Source of the DNA: Sphingomonas aurea
Lineage (GTDB): Bacteria > Pseudomonadota > Alphaproteobacteria > Sphingomonadales > Sphingomonadaceae
Reading direction: 5' to 3'
NCBI RefSeq assembly: GCF_030678875.1
Contig: NZ_JAUUDS010000006.1
Span: 1 to 64,000 of the forward strand
Length of the DNA: 64,000 bases
Shown: positions 1-9,530 of the stretch, in pieces
Position numbering within the stretch: position 1 is the stretch's first letter
How the letters are laid out: every line of letters begins with the position of its first letter
Notes under the pieces: generated by a model
Told to the model about the DNA's origin: nothing
What the model saw: only the letters and a program-made list of their open reading frames with translations
Database searches by the model: none
Program-made: the position numbers and the translations under genes

Positions 1-2184
1 GCGCCGGTCGCCGCCCCCGTGCGTGCCGCGCCGCCGCCGCCGCCGACTGTCGAGCTGGCCCGCGATCCGTCGATGCCGGCGCCGCGCCGCTTCTCGCCGG
101 TCGCCCGGCCCGAGATCCCGAAGCCGCAACCCAAGCCGGTCGAGCAGCCTGCCGCCGCCGCACCCGCGCCGACGACCGCGTCGTCCGCCGCCAGCGGTGC
201 GTCGCAGCCGCGCAGCTTCACCTCCGGTGCGGCGACTCCGCGCAACGCGCCCCCCAGTCGTCCGCAGCAGCGCGACCGCAAGGGTGACGAGCGTCGTGGC
301 GGCAAGCTGACCGTCAACCGCGCGCTCGGCGACGATGGTGCCCGCTCGCGCTCGCTCGCCGCGCTCAAGCGCGCCCGCGAGAAGGAGAAGCGTGGCTTTG
401 GCGGCCCGCGCGAGCCGCAGGCCAAGCAGGTCCGCGACGTGCAGGTGCCAGAGGCGATCACCGTGCAGGAACTCGCCAACCGCATGGCCGAGAAGGGTGC
501 GGATCTGGTCAAGACGCTGTTCAAGATGGGCATGCCCGTCACCATGACGCAGACGATCGACCAGGACACGGCCGAGCTGCTGGTGACCGAATTCGGCCAC
601 AACATCGTCCGTGTGTCCGATTCGGACATCGACCTGGCGATCGACACGGTCGAGGATGCGCCCGAGTCGCTGCGTCCGCGTCCGCCGGTCGTCACGATCA
701 TGGGCCATGTCGACCACGGCAAGACGTCGCTGCTCGACGCCCTGCGCGGCACCGACGTGGTGCGCGGCGAGGCCGGTGGCATCACCCAGCATATCGGCGC
801 CTATCAGGTCACGCTGAAGGACAAGTCGAAGGTCACCTTCCTCGACACGCCGGGCCATGAGGCGTTCACCGAGATGCGCCAGCGCGGCGCCAACGTCACC
901 GACATCGTCGTCCTGACGGTCGCGGCGGACGACGGGCTGATGCCGCAGACGATCGAGGCGATCAACCACACCAAGGCGGCCGGCGTGCCGATGATCGTGG
1001 CGATCAACAAGATCGACAAGCACGAGGCCAATGCCCAGAAGGTGCGCGAGCGCCTGCTGGAGCATGAGATCGTCGTCGAGGAAATGGGCGGTGAGACGCA
1101 GGACGTCGAGGTATCGGCGTTGAAGAAGACCGGGCTCGACACGCTGATCGAGAAGATCCAGCTCCAGGCCGAACTGCTCGAACTGCGCGCCAATCCGGAC
1201 CGTCAGGCCGAGGGCACGGTGATCGAGGCGAAGCTCGACAAGGGTCGCGGCCCGGTCGCGACGATCCTGGTCAATCGCGGCACGCTGAAGGTCGGCGACG
1301 TGTTCGTCGTCGGCGCGGAGAGCGGCAAGGTCCGCGCGCTGGTCGACGACAAGGGTCGCCAGATCAAGGAAGCCGGTCCGTCGATGCCGGTCGAGGTGCT
1401 CGGCCTGTCGGGCGTACCGCAGGCGGGCGATCCGCTGCAGGTCGTTGAGAACGAGGCGCGTGCCCGCGAGGTCGCCGAGTATCGCCAGAGCGTGCTGACC
1501 CAGAAGCGCACGACGTCCGCGCCCGCCAGCCTGGAGAGCATGTTCTCCGCGCTGAAGGACAAGCAGGCGATCGAGTATCCGCTGGTCGTCAAGGCGGACA
1601 CGCAAGGGACGGTCGAGGCGATCGTCGGGTCGATCAACAAGATCTCGACCGACCTGATCCGCGCGCGCATCCTGCATTCGGGTGTCGGCGGCATCACCGA
1701 GAGCGACGTGACGCTGGCAGGAGCTTCGGGCGCGCCGATCATCGGCTTCAACGTCCGCGCCAATGCCAAGGCGCGCGAGATCGCCGACCGGCAGAAGGTG
1801 GCGTTGAAATACTACGACGTCATCTACGACCTGGTCGACGAGATCCGTGCCGGCATGGCGGGCGAACTCGGCCCCGAGGCGTTCGAGACGGTCGTCGGCC
1901 GCGCCGAGATCCGCGAGGTCTTCTCGGCGGGCAAGCATGGCAAGGCCGCCGGTCTGCTGGTGGTCGAGGGCGTGATCCGCAAGGCGCTGAAGGCGCGCAT
2001 TACGCGCAACGACGTCATCATCTATCAGGGTGAGATCGCGTCCTTGCGCCGCTTCAAGGACGATGTTCCCGAGGTACGTGCCGGTCTGGAGTGCGGCGTG
2101 ACGTTCACGCAGAACTTCGTCGACATCAAGCCGGGCGACTTCCTGGAGACGTTCGAGGTCGAGATGCGCGAGCGGACGCTCTAA
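1..2184 (+). CDS. infB: Translation initiation factor IF-2 (5' end outside window)
   Basis: IF-2 is the GTPase that brings initiator tRNA to the 30S subunit and promotes subunit joining. The frame is open from base 1, so the N-terminus lies upstream; 727 residues are visible. They begin with a low-complexity Pro/Ala/Lys/Arg linker, then an IF2_N-type domain (bases about 440-610), then the G domain with GHVDHGKT (bases 703-726), DTPGHE and NKID, then the beta-barrel and C-terminal domains with the usual ending. All GTPase motifs are intact. It heads the infB-rbfA-truB-rpsO-pnp order known from many proteobacteria. The next gene starts 18 bases downstream, so co-transcription is likely. Confidence 0.97.
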   Translation, partial: APVAAPVRAAPPPPPTVELARDPSMPAPRRFSPVARPEIPKPQPKPVEQPAAAAPAPTTASSAASGASQPRSFTSGAATPRNAPPSRPQQRDRKGDERRGGKLTVNRALGDDGARSRSLAALKRAREKEKRGFGGPREPQAKQVRDVQVPEAITVQELANRMAEKGADLVKTLFKMGMPVTMTQTIDQDTAELLVTEFGHNIVRVSDSDIDLAIDTVEDAPESLRPRPPVVTIMGHVDHGKTSLLDALRGTDVVRGEAGGITQHIGAYQVTLKDKSKVTFLDTPGHEAFTEMRQRGANVTDIVVLTVAADDGLMPQTIEAINHTKAAGVPMIVAINKIDKHEANAQKVRERLLEHEIVVEEMGGETQDVEVSALKKTGLDTLIEKIQLQAELLELRANPDRQAEGTVIEAKLDKGRGPVATILVNRGTLKVGDVFVVGAESGKVRALVDDKGRQIKEAGPSMPVEVLGLSGVPQAGDPLQVVENEARAREVAEYRQSVLTQKRTTSAPASLESMFSALKDKQAIEYPLVVKADTQGTVEAIVGSINKISTDLIRARILHSGVGGITESDVTLAGASGAPIIGFNVRANAKAREIADRQKVALKYYDVIYDLVDEIRAGMAGELGPEAFETVVGRAEIREVFSAGKHGKAAGLLVVEGVIRKALKARITRNDVIIYQGEIASLRRFKDDVPEVRAGLECGVTFTQNFVDIKPGDFLETFEVEMRERTL

Positions 2185-2202
2185 CCGGCAAGGACAGGGT
2201 TC

Positions 2203-2583
2203 ATGATCGGGACGCCCATTCCCATCCTGCGCAGCTTCGACGAGGCGCGGACCAGGGCGTTCTACCTGGACCTGCTCGGGTTCGAGACGATGTTCGAGCA
2301 TCGTTTCGAACCCGGCCTGCCGCTGTATCTCGGTGTGCGGCGCGACGATTGCGTCCTGCACCTGTCCGAACATCATGGTGACTGCGCGCCCGGTGCCGCC
2401 GTGCGTGTCCCGGTCGACGACGTGGTCGGCTTTGCCGCGGCTCTCCGCGCGCGGCACGACGGCAATGCGCGCCCTGGCGAGCCTCGACAGACGCCGTGGG
2501 GCACGCTGGAGATCACACTGACCGATCCGGCGAGCAACCGCCTGACCTTCTACTCGCCCGCATCGGGCACCGAGGCCGCATGA
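2203..2583 (+). CDS. Glyoxalase/bleomycin-resistance fold protein (VOC superfamily)
   Basis: A 126-residue single-domain protein with the vicinal-oxygen-chelate layout. The N-terminal half reads [20 protein letters not shown] followed by a [17 protein letters not shown] strand, and the C-terminal half ends [16 protein letters not shown]. This resembles BLMA-type bleomycin-binding proteins, but the substrate cannot be read from sequence. It sits between infB and rbfA, 18 bases after infB, and its TGA stop overlaps the rbfA ATG. It is therefore probably translated with the operon. VOC proteins are not a standard member of this operon, so this is an insertion. Confidence 0.8.
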   Translation: MIGTPIPILRSFDEARTRAFYLDLLGFETMFEHRFEPGLPLYLGVRRDDCVLHLSEHHGDCAPGAAVRVPVDDVVGFAAALRARHDGNARPGEPRQTPWGTLEITLTDPASNRLTFYSPASGTEAA

Positions 2584-2975
2584 CTGCCAAGACCGACACC
2601 GCGCCCGAGAAATCCGTCCGCACGCTGCGCGTCGGCGAGCAGGTGCGCCACATCCTATCCGAGATCCTCCAGCGCGGCGACGTCCACGACGAGGTGCTGA
2701 CGAAGCATCTGGTCTCGATCACCGAGGTGCGCATGTCCCCGGACCTGCGCCACGCGACCGTGTTCGTGAAGCCGCTGCTCGGCAAGGACGAGGCGGCGGT
2801 GCTGAAGGCGCTGCGCACCAATACCGCCTATCTGCAGCGCGAGGTCGCGACGCGCGTGAAGATGAAATACGCCGCCCGCCTGAAATTCCTGGCCGATGAG
2901 AGCTTCGACGAGGGCAGCCATATCGACGCCATCCTGCGCAAGCCGGAAGTCGCGCGCGACCTGGACGCGGATTGA
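2580..2975 (+). CDS. rbfA: 30S ribosome-binding factor A
   Basis: RbfA is a KH-fold protein that binds the 30S subunit during late maturation of 16S rRNA and supports cold adaptation. The 131-residue product shows the family core: VRHILSEIL near the N-terminus, [19 protein letters not shown] in the middle and [19 protein letters not shown] near the end. I chose the ATG at 2580, which overlaps the preceding stop as ATGA, because the family-like sequence starts just after it; a longer upstream reading would run through the glyoxalase gene in another frame. Confidence 0.95.
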   Translation: MTAKTDTAPEKSVRTLRVGEQVRHILSEILQRGDVHDEVLTKHLVSITEVRMSPDLRHATVFVKPLLGKDEAAVLKALRTNTAYLQREVATRVKMKYAARLKFLADESFDEGSHIDAILRKPEVARDLDAD

Positions 2976-3006
2976 CGAGGCGGCGACGCGCCATCATCAT
3001 CCGGCC

Positions 3007-3171
3007 ATGACCAAGCAAGTGACGATGGATGCCGATGGCCGCGTGACCTTGCCGGTCGAAACGCTGGAGAAGATGGGTTGGCTGTCCGGCCAGCGCCTTC
3101 GCATGTGTGTTGTAGACGACGGCATCGTCATCGAAGCCGTGCCGAAGAAGGCACGGCGCCCGCGTCAATGA
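3007..3171 (+). CDS. Small AbrB/SpoVT-like DNA-binding domain protein
   Basis: A 54-residue protein with one swapped-hairpin AbrB-type motif: VTMDADGRVTLPVETLEKMGW, then LRMCVVDDGIVIEAV, with a basic tail. In antitoxins this fold binds DNA as a dimer and normally precedes a toxin gene. Here no PIN or MazF-type toxin follows; the next gene, overlapping by four bases, is a secreted protein. It may be an orphan antitoxin, a small regulator, or a diverged antitoxin whose partner was replaced. The ATG at 3007 is the only one that keeps just the domain; an upstream extension would overlap rbfA. Confidence 0.7.
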   Translation: MTKQVTMDADGRVTLPVETLEKMGWLSGQRLRMCVVDDGIVIEAVPKKARRPRQ

Positions 3172-3872
3172 CGCTTGCACGCATCGTCACCTTGTTTGCT
3201 GCAATTGGTATTGCGGTAATTTGCGATGCAAATACGTTAAGTATGGCTCAAGTCGGCGCCCTTTCGACCGACTGCAAGGCGGTCGGATTTGATGAGGCGC
3301 ATCGCACCTATCAAATGGTCGCGACGTGCGCGGGAAAAGCAATATCGCCCAACGGCCGCTACGCGATCGTGCAGCGCGCCTATCGTGATCGACAGCCGCC
3401 GATCCTGTTACAGGACACCCGAGGTCGTACCCTCATGCGGCTAACCATGTTGTCCGACGACATGCCGTTTGCTGTACTGTGGTCGCCCGATTCTCACTGG
3501 ATTGCGGTCAATCATCATGTCGGATCGTTCATGGATCGGTTGCACCTGTTCGAGATGGTGGGCGACAAGGCCGTGGAACGCTCAACGCTGATCCGGGCAG
3601 CACGGCATGTCGTCACCCGGCGCTATCCCTGCCTGACACCCGATGCCGTGCTGCCCAACGCGCTGCGCTGGTCGAAGGACGGTCACCATCTGGTGATGGT
3701 CACGATCAGCTCGCTCTACGCATGTAGCGATACGGCAAAGTCCGGCGACTGGTGGCCGCTGTGGATGATAGGTGATGTTCGCACGGGAAAGATCGATGTT
3801 GCCTCGGTTCGGGTCGACAAGGCCGACGGCCCTCTGCACGAACCGCGCGATCTGCTCTATCGCGGATTTTGA
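3168..3872 (+). CDS. Secreted protein of unknown function
   Basis: I do not recognise this 234-residue protein. The first 25 or so residues form a signal peptide (MTLARIVTLFAAIGIAVICD). The rest has short beta-rich blocks such as YAIVQRAYRDRQPPILLQD and WSPDSHWIAVNHHV, like the blades of TolB/dipeptidyl-peptidase propellers, and four to five cysteines that could form disulfides. Start and stop codons overlap the neighbours (ATG at 3168 inside the upstream stop; TGATG junction with tdk), so it is read within the operon. Its 5' part is clearly richer in A+T than the flanking genes, which suggests later acquisition. Confidence 0.6.
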   Translation: MTLARIVTLFAAIGIAVICDANTLSMAQVGALSTDCKAVGFDEAHRTYQMVATCAGKAISPNGRYAIVQRAYRDRQPPILLQDTRGRTLMRLTMLSDDMPFAVLWSPDSHWIAVNHHVGSFMDRLHLFEMVGDKAVERSTLIRAARHVVTRRYPCLTPDAVLPNALRWSKDGHHLVMVTISSLYACSDTAKSGDWWPLWMIGDVRTGKIDVASVRVDKADGPLHEPRDLLYRGF

Positions 3873-4465
3873 TGGCCAAACTCTATTTCTACTACGCGTC
3901 GATGAATGCGGGGAAGTCGACCAACCTGCTCCAGGCGGACTTCAACTATCGCGAGCGGGGGATGGCGACGATGCTGTTCACCGCGGCGATCGATACGCGC
4001 TTCGCGGCGGGCACGATCACCTCGCGGATCGGGCTGGAGGCGGCAGCGACGCCGTTCGATGCGGCGACCGATCTGGCGGCCTGCGTGCTCGACCGGCACC
4101 GGCACGAGGCGATCGCGTGCGTGCTGGTCGACGAGGCGCAGTTCCTGACCGCCGTGCAGGTCGACCAGCTAGCGACGCTGGCCGATACCCATGACCTGCC
4201 GGTCGTCACCTATGGCCTGCGCACCGATTTCCGTGGGAGCCTCTTCGAAGGATCGGCGCGGCTGCTGGCGCTGGCCGACGCCCTTGTCGAGATCAAGTCG
4301 GTCTGCGTGTGCGGGCGCAAGGCGACGATGAACCTGCGCGTCGACGCTGCCGGCCGCGCCATTGCCGAGGGGCAGCAGACCGAGATCGGCGGCAACGACC
4401 GCTATGTCGCGCTGTGCCGCCGGCATTTTACCGAGGCGTTGGGAGAAGAAGGGGTGGGCGGCTGA
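3872..4465 (+). CDS. tdk: Thymidine kinase
   Basis: Type II thymidine kinase: phosphorylates thymidine to dTMP in nucleoside salvage. The 197-residue protein has the P-loop YASMNAGKST at residues 8-17, the lid/DEAQF Walker B motif near residue 90, and zinc-binding cysteines in CVCGRK and LCRRH near the C-terminus. Its length fits the family. The ATG at 3872 overlaps the preceding TGA; a TTG three bases upstream is possible but unnecessary. Its own stop overlaps the truB ATG, so tdk is embedded in the rbfA-truB operon, which is not its usual neighbourhood. Confidence 0.93.
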   Translation: MAKLYFYYASMNAGKSTNLLQADFNYRERGMATMLFTAAIDTRFAAGTITSRIGLEAAATPFDAATDLAACVLDRHRHEAIACVLVDEAQFLTAVQVDQLATLADTHDLPVVTYGLRTDFRGSLFEGSARLLALADALVEIKSVCVCGRKATMNLRVDAAGRAIAEGQQTEIGGNDRYVALCRRHFTEALGEEGVGG

Positions 4466-5457
4466 TGCACGGCTGGATCATCCTCGACAAGCCGCTGGGC
4501 CTCGGTTCGACCCAGGGCGTCTCGGCGGTCAAGCGCGCGCTGCGCCAGGGCGGCTATGGCAAGTTCAAGGTCGGGCATGGCGGCACGCTCGACCCGCTCG
4601 CCACCGGCGTGCTGCCGATCGCGGTCGGCGAGGCGACCAAGCTGGCCGGGCGGATGCTCGACAGCGACAAGGTCTATGCCTTCACGATCCGGTTCGGCGA
4701 GCAGACCGATACGCTGGATGCCGAGGGGCAGGTGATCGCGACCAGCCCGGTGCGACCGACGGCCGAGGCGCTGGCGGCGGTGCTGCCGCGCTTCACCGGG
4801 CCGATCAGCCAGGTGCCGCCGGCCTATTCGGCGCTGAAGGTGGATGGCGAGCGCGCCTATGACCTCGCGCGCGCGGGCGAGGAGGTGGTGCTCGCGAGCC
4901 GGGCGGTGACGGTGCATTCGCTGCGATCCTCCCCGGCACGGAGAGGGGGACCGTTCGTCGAAGACGAATGGTGGGGGGGGGCTTCCACCAGCGGATCGCT
5001 TGCGGCGCCCCCCCTTCCCGATCCTCTAGCTCCTCCCCGTGCCGGGGAGGAGCTAGAGGATGCCACCCTCCTCGCCCATGTCTCGAAGGGCACCTACATC
5101 CGCAGCCTCGCGCGCGACATCGCGCTGGCGCTCGGCACGGTCGGGCACGTCACCATGCTGCGCCGGCTGAAGGCGGGGCCGTTCACGCTCGATGGCGCGA
5201 TATCGCTGGACAAATTGGGCGAACTGGGGCAGGCGCGCGCCCTTGAACAGATACTCCTGCCGCTGAGGGCGGGGCTGGACGACATCCCGGCTCTATCCCT
5301 CACCCCGGATCAGGCAGGGGCGCTCCGTCAGGGGCGCGTGCTGACCGGGATCGCCGCAGACGATGGCCCCTATTTCGCGTGTGACGGCGACAAGCCGGTC
5401 GCGCTGATAGAGGTCGAGGCCAATGAGGCCCGCGTCGTCCGCGGTTTCAACCTGTGA
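4465..5457 (+). CDS. truB: tRNA pseudouridine(55) synthase with in-frame repeat insertion
   Basis: TruB converts U55 in the tRNA T-loop to pseudouridine. The catalytic block [15 protein letters not shown] (residues about 36-50, catalytic Asp in TLDP) and the CSKGTY-like block [14 protein letters not shown] are intact. The protein is 330 residues, somewhat longer than usual. The excess is residues about 154-199, Pro/Gly/Ser-rich and unlike TruB; it is encoded by a palindromic repeat (4925-5061) lying between two normal TruB strands. The frame is preserved, so the enzyme is probably made, with an extra surface loop. The start overlaps the tdk stop. Confidence 0.94.
   Translation: MHGWIILDKPLGLGSTQGVSAVKRALRQGGYGKFKVGHGGTLDPLATGVLPIAVGEATKLAGRMLDSDKVYAFTIRFGEQTDTLDAEGQVIATSPVRPTAEALAAVLPRFTGPISQVPPAYSALKVDGERAYDLARAGEEVVLASRAVTVHSLRSSPARRGGPFVEDEWWGGASTSGSLAAPPLPDPLAPPRAGEELEDATLLAHVSKGTYIRSLARDIALALGTVGHVTMLRRLKAGPFTLDGAISLDKLGELGQARALEQILLPLRAGLDDIPALSLTPDQAGALRQGRVLTGIAADDGPYFACDGDKPVALIEVEANEARVVRGFNL
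4925..5061. repeat. Palindromic repeat inserted in frame inside truB
   Basis: The element begins GATCCTCCCCGGCACGG and ends in a near-perfect hairpin at 5021-5061: two 19-base arms (ATCCTCTAGCTCCTCCCCG and its complement) around a three-base loop. Its inner order is the same as in the intergenic element at 16662-16785: an arm of CCTCCCC type, GGGGGACCG, a small stem, GGTGG, a G-run, then the opposite arm. Both are therefore members of one repeat family. Inside truB it is read as about 46 extra residues without a stop codon. The hairpin should also form in truB mRNA. Confidence 0.85.
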
Positions 5458-5473
5458 TGTCGAGGACCGAAAC

Positions 5474-5743
5474 ATGACGATTACCGCAGAGCGCAAGAAC
5501 GAGCTCGTCAAGGAGCATGCCCGCCAGGAGGGTGACACCGGTTCGCCCGAGGTGCAGGTCGCGATCCTGACCGAGCGGATCCGCAACCTGACCGAGCATT
5601 TCAAGGGTCACAAGAAGGACAATCATTCGCGCCGCGGGCTGCTGATGATGGTCAACAAGCGCCGGTCGCTGCTGGACTATCTCCGCAAGACCGAGGGCCA
5701 GCGTTACCTGGACCTGATCGCGAAGCTGGGTCTTCGCAAGTAA
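5474..5743 (+). CDS. rpsO: 30S ribosomal protein S15
   Basis: S15 is a primary binder of the 16S rRNA central domain. The 89-residue product has the standard length and motifs: [16 protein letters not shown] at the start, [15 protein letters not shown], then [19 protein letters not shown] and a C-terminal [12 protein letters not shown]. The ATG at 5474 matches the family start. It lies 16 bases after truB and is followed by a hairpin terminator, so it probably closes the infB operon transcript, with partial read-through into pnp. Confidence 0.98.
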   Translation: MTITAERKNELVKEHARQEGDTGSPEVQVAILTERIRNLTEHFKGHKKDNHSRRGLLMMVNKRRSLLDYLRKTEGQRYLDLIAKLGLRK

Positions 5744-5748
5744 TCGAG

Positions 5749-5775
5749 AAAGGGCGGCCCCAGGGTCGCCCTTTT
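5749..5775 (+). terminator. Rho-independent terminator after rpsO
   Basis: Stem AAGGGCG / CGCCCTT (5750-5756 with 5767-5773), ten-base loop, followed by a short T-run. It starts six bases after the rpsO stop codon. The 220 bases between it and pnp contain no gene; they include several short GC-rich inverted repeats that could fold in a pnp leader, but I cannot assign a function. Confidence 0.8.
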
Positions 5776-5995
5776 GGCATTCCGGCCCTGGCGCCGGAAT
5801 TCGGCAGGCTCCGGTGCGACAGCGTCGTCGAATACTGCTACACGAGAGATACCGGCACGAGCCGGGTTTAGCGGAAACCGGCAATTCGGCCGCGTTTCCC
5901 CCGGGGCGACAAGACGCTCCACACCGACGCGGGCCGGCTTAGCCCGCAGACAGGCCCCCCGCGGCATCTGGCCCGGGGAGTGAAGGAAAATGCAT

Positions 5996-8362
5996 ATGTT
6001 CGATACCAAGAAGGTCGAGATCGAGTGGGGCGGCAAGACGCTGACCCTCGAGACGGGCAAGGTCGCCCGCCAGGCCGATGGCGCGGTGATCGCGACGCTC
6101 GGCGAGACGGTGGTGCTGTGCGCCGTGACCGCCGCCAAGTCGGTGAAGGAAGGCCAGGACTTCTTCCCGCTGACCGTCCACTACCAGGAGAAGTTCTCCT
6201 CCTCGGGCCGCATCCCCGGCGGCTTCTTCAAGCGCGAGCGTGGTGCGACCGAGCGTGAGACGCTGGTCAGCCGCCTGATCGACCGCCCGATCCGCCCGCT
6301 GTTCCCGGAAGGTTTCTACAACGAGATCAACTGTATCGCACAGGTGATGAGCTATGACGGCGAGAACGAGCCCGACCTGCTGGCGATGATCGCCGCGTCG
6401 GCCGCGATGACGCTGTCGGGCGTGCCCTTCATGGGCCCGATCGGCGCGGCGCGCGTCGGCTACAAGGACGGCGAGTATCAGCTGAACCCGTCGGACGGCG
6501 AGGTCGCGACCGGCGATCTGGACCTGATGGTTGCCGCCACCCACGACGCGGTGATGATGGTCGAGTCCGAGGCCAAGGAGCTGTCGGAAGAGATCATGCT
6601 GGGCGCGGTGATGTTCGCGCACAAGGCGTCGCAGCAGGTGATCGACGCGATCATCAAGCTGGCCGAACAGGCCGCCAAGGAGCCGTGGGAGCTGAAGAAG
6701 TCGGTCGACCAGACCGACGCCAAGGCCAAGCTGAAGAAGCTGATCGGCAAGGACATGGAGGCGGCCTACAAGCTGACCGACAAGCAGGCGCGCCAGACCG
6801 CGATCAACGACGCCCGTACCAAGGCGCGCGAGGCGTTCGAGGATCTGAAGCACAGCAACCCGGCCGAGTATCTGGGCACGCTGAAGCTGGTGAAGAAGCT
6901 GGAGGCGGACATCGTCCGCACCGCGATCCTGAAGACCGGTCGCCGCATCGACGGCCGCGACACCAAGACGGTTCGCCCGATCGAGGCGGAGGTCCACTTC
7001 CTGCCGCGCGCACACGGTTCGGCGCTGTTCACCCGCGGCGAGACGCAGACGATCGCCACCACCACGCTCGGCACCCGCGACGCGGAGCAGATGATCGACG
7101 GCCTGAACGGCCTGTCGTACCAGCACTTCATGCTGCACTATAACTTCCCGCCCTATTCGGTCGGCGAAGTCGGCCGCTTCGGCGCGCCGGGTCGGCGCGA
7201 GGTCGGTCACGGCAAGCTGGCCTGGCGTGCGCTGCACCCGGTGCTGCCGACCAAGGAGGAGTTCCCCTACACGATCCGCGTCACCAGCGACATCACCGAG
7301 TCGAACGGTTCGTCGTCGATGGCGACGGTCTGCGGCGGCAGCCTGGCGCTGATGGACGCGGGCGTGCCGATCAAGCGGCCGGTGTCGGGCATCGCGATGG
7401 GCCTGATCCTGGAGGGCAAGGACTTCGCCGTGCTGTCCGACATCCTGGGTGACGAGGATCACCTGGGCGACATGGACTTCAAGGTGGCGGGCACCAGCGA
7501 GGGCATCACCAGCCTTCAGATGGACATCAAGATCGCCGGCATCACCGAGGAGATCATGAAGGTCGCGCTGGCGCAGGCGCATGATGGCCGCGCGCACATC
7601 CTGGGCGAGATGGCCAAGGCGCTCGATTCGACCCGGACCGAGCTGTCGGCACACGCGCCGCGGATCGAGACCTTCACCATCGACAAGTCGAAGATCCGTG
7701 AAGTGATCGGCACCGGCGGCAAGGTGATCCGCGAGATCGTCGCCACCACCGGCGCCAAGGTCGACATCGACGACGAGGGCGTCATCAAGGTGTCGTCGTC
7801 GGATTCGGCGCAGATCGAGGCCGCGATCAAGTGGATCAAGGGCCTGGTCGAAGAGGCCGAGGTCGGCAAGATCTATGACGGCAAGGTCGTCAACCTGGTC
7901 GATTTCGGTGCGTTCGTGAACTTCATGGGCGGCAAGGACGGCCTCGTCCACGTCTCGGAGATCAAGAACGAGCGGGTCGAGAAGGTGTCGGACGCGCTGT
8001 CCGAGGGCCAGGCAGTGAAGGTCAAGGTGCTCGAGATCGATCCGCGCGGCAAGGTGCGCCTGTCGATGCGCGTCGTCGACCAGGAAACCGGTGCCGAGCT
8101 GGAGGACACCCGTCCCGCCCGCGAACCGCGTGAGCCGCGCGGTGACCGTGGCGACCGTGGCCCCCGCCGTGACGGCGGTGACCGCGACGGTGGTCGCGGT
8201 CCGCGCCGCGACGGTGGCGACCGTGGCCCGCGCCGCGACCGCGGCGATCGTGGTCCCCGCAGCGACGGCGGCGACCGCGGCCCGCGCGGCGGCAATGGCG
8301 GCAACGATGACGGCCCCGCGCCGGAGTTCGCACCCGCCTTCCTGACCGGCGACCGCGACTAA
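5996..8362 (+). CDS. pnp: Polyribonucleotide nucleotidyltransferase
   Basis: PNPase is the 3'-to-5' phosphorolytic exoribonuclease of RNA turnover. The protein has two RNase PH domains separated by a helical domain, then a KH domain ([11 protein letters not shown]) and an S1 domain ([18 protein letters not shown]). After S1 comes a tail of roughly 70 residues rich in Arg, Gly and Asp, built of imperfect GDRGPRR-type repeats and likely to bind RNA. I prefer the ATG at 5996 ([11 protein letters not shown]): the AAGGA at 5983-5987 is then eight bases upstream. The ATG at 5990 would have only two bases of spacing. Confidence 0.96.
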   Translation: MFDTKKVEIEWGGKTLTLETGKVARQADGAVIATLGETVVLCAVTAAKSVKEGQDFFPLTVHYQEKFSSSGRIPGGFFKRERGATERETLVSRLIDRPIRPLFPEGFYNEINCIAQVMSYDGENEPDLLAMIAASAAMTLSGVPFMGPIGAARVGYKDGEYQLNPSDGEVATGDLDLMVAATHDAVMMVESEAKELSEEIMLGAVMFAHKASQQVIDAIIKLAEQAAKEPWELKKSVDQTDAKAKLKKLIGKDMEAAYKLTDKQARQTAINDARTKAREAFEDLKHSNPAEYLGTLKLVKKLEADIVRTAILKTGRRIDGRDTKTVRPIEAEVHFLPRAHGSALFTRGETQTIATTTLGTRDAEQMIDGLNGLSYQHFMLHYNFPPYSVGEVGRFGAPGRREVGHGKLAWRALHPVLPTKEEFPYTIRVTSDITESNGSSSMATVCGGSLALMDAGVPIKRPVSGIAMGLILEGKDFAVLSDILGDEDHLGDMDFKVAGTSEGITSLQMDIKIAGITEEIMKVALAQAHDGRAHILGEMAKALDSTRTELSAHAPRIETFTIDKSKIREVIGTGGKVIREIVATTGAKVDIDDEGVIKVSSSDSAQIEAAIKWIKGLVEEAEVGKIYDGKVVNLVDFGAFVNFMGGKDGLVHVSEIKNERVEKVSDALSEGQAVKVKVLEIDPRGKVRLSMRVVDQETGAELEDTRPAREPREPRGDRGDRGPRRDGGDRDGGRGPRRDGGDRGPRRDRGDRGPRSDGGDRGPRGGNGGNDDGPAPEFAPAFLTGDRD

Positions 8363-8389
8363 CGCGACCGCCGGTCGTACGGCACGAAC

Positions 8390-8422
8390 GAAAGGGCTTC
8401 GGAGCGATCCGGAGCCCTTTTT
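8390..8422 (+). terminator. Rho-independent terminator after pnp
   Basis: An imperfect stem of about 13 base pairs (AAAGGGCTTCGGA against TCCGGAGCCCTTT) with a four-base loop and a following T-run, 28 bases after the pnp stop. It separates the translation operon from the repeat-flanked phosphatase gene. Confidence 0.85.
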
Positions 8423-8452
8423 CGCATGTCGCGGAACCGCAACGAAGCGCGG

Positions 8453-8542
8453 CTAGAGCGTGATCCACCGAAACTGAAGCACCGCCCCGGCGAACGCCGG
8501 GGAGACGAAGTGACTGGTTCGATCCGAGTGGATCACACTCTA
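8453..8542. repeat. Palindromic-ended repeat, copy 1
   Basis: About 90 bp beginning CTAGAGCGTGATCC and ending GGATCACACTCTA, that is, with imperfect inverted termini, and with an internal CCCCGGCG/CGCCGGGG hairpin. Its reverse complement matches the repeat at 9526-9616 without gaps at about 75 of 90 positions by eye. The two copies thus lie in opposite orientation on either side of the phosphatase gene. No flanking duplication is visible. Confidence 0.85.
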
Positions 8543-8579
8543 ACCGATACATCCATCCCTGCCGTCCGAAGGCCCTGAC

Positions 8580-9530
8580 ATGACCCTCGTTCTCGACCGC
8601 CGCACGCTGCTCGGCGGCCTGACCTTCGGCAGCGCGGCGCTCGCCTCGACCCCGCTGGCGGCACGCCGAGCGCCCGGCACGGTCAGCTTCCTGGTACTGG
8701 GCGACTGGGGCCGCGACACGCCGGCGCAGCACGACGTCGCCGCGGCGATGGGGCGCACGGCAGAGACGCTGAACACCGACTTCGTGCTGGCGATCGGCGA
8801 CAATTTCTACAGCAACGGCGTCACCTCGGTCGACGATCCGCTGTGGCGGACGGTGTTCGAGGGTGTCTACACCCACCCTGCGCTCCAGACGCCCTGGCAC
8901 GCGCTGCTCGGCAACCACGATTACCAGGGCAACCCGCAGGCGCAGATCGACTACAGCGCCCGCAGCCCGCGCTGGCGCATGCCGGCCCGCTATTATCAGG
9001 TCGCCGATCCGGCACTCGCCGCCGCCTCGGTCGACCTGTTCGCGATCGACACCTGCCCCTTCGTCGAGCGGTATCGCGACGATCCGGTGAAGGCGGCGAA
9101 CATCGCCGGCCAGGACACGGCAGCGCAACTCGCCTGGCTCGACGCGGCGCTCGCCGCGTCGGGCGCGCGGTGGAAGATCGTGACCGGCCATCATCCGATC
9201 CGCTCGGGCGGGTCGGGTCACGGCGACCAGCCGGAACTGGTCGCGCGGCTCCAGCCCTTGCTCCTGCGCCACGGCGTGCAGGCCTATATCGCCGGGCACG
9301 ACCACGACCTGCAGCATATCCGCCGCGACGGGCTCGACATGATCCAGTGCGGTGGCGGAATGGAGGCACGTCCGGTCGCGGCGGTACCCGGCACGCTGTT
9401 CTGTCGCGCCGAACCGGGGTTCAGCGTCATCACAATCGCCGGCGACACCCTGACGCTCGACCATCGCGACCAGCAGGGCAAGCGGCTCTACCACGCCACC
9501 ATCCCGGCGCGCGCGACGGTGGCGGTCTAG
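8580..9530 (+). CDS. Tat-exported purple acid phosphatase-like metallophosphoesterase
   Basis: Probably a periplasmic phosphomonoesterase that releases phosphate from organic esters. The N-terminus has a twin-arginine signal (DRRTLLGGLTFGSAALA, residues 6-22). The five metal-binding motifs of the purple acid/tartrate-resistant phosphatase family are present in order: GDWG (41-44), GDNFY (73-77), GNHDY (111-115), GHHP and GHDHD. At 316 residues it resembles the small mammalian-type enzyme. Its TAG stop lies in the first bases of the downstream repeat copy (9526-9616), and another copy lies just upstream of the start. No Pho-box is evident to me. Confidence 0.85.
   Translation: MTLVLDRRTLLGGLTFGSAALASTPLAARRAPGTVSFLVLGDWGRDTPAQHDVAAAMGRTAETLNTDFVLAIGDNFYSNGVTSVDDPLWRTVFEGVYTHPALQTPWHALLGNHDYQGNPQAQIDYSARSPRWRMPARYYQVADPALAAASVDLFAIDTCPFVERYRDDPVKAANIAGQDTAAQLAWLDAALAASGARWKIVTGHHPIRSGGSGHGDQPELVARLQPLLLRHGVQAYIAGHDHDLQHIRRDGLDMIQCGGGMEARPVAAVPGTLFCRAEPGFSVITIAGDTLTLDHRDQQGKRLYHATIPARATVAV

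Noticed and set aside
4925..5061. Frameshift or pseudogene in truB
   Set aside because: The frame continues without a stop through the repeat into a normal [11 protein letters not shown] block and the full C-terminal part.
5939..7951. 670-codon open frame opposite pnp
   Set aside because: Antisense to PNPase; no recognisable domain and strongly biased composition.
8137..8300. Repeated units at the end of pnp as a possible CRISPR or tandem array
   Set aside because: They are imperfect coding repeats for Arg/Gly/Asp residues in frame with PNPase; there are no spacers of constant length.
8512..8526. GGTTCGATCC block resembling a tRNA T-loop
   Set aside because: It belongs to the palindromic repeat; no acceptor stem, anticodon arm or CCA could be folded around it, and the second repeat copy has a changed base in it.
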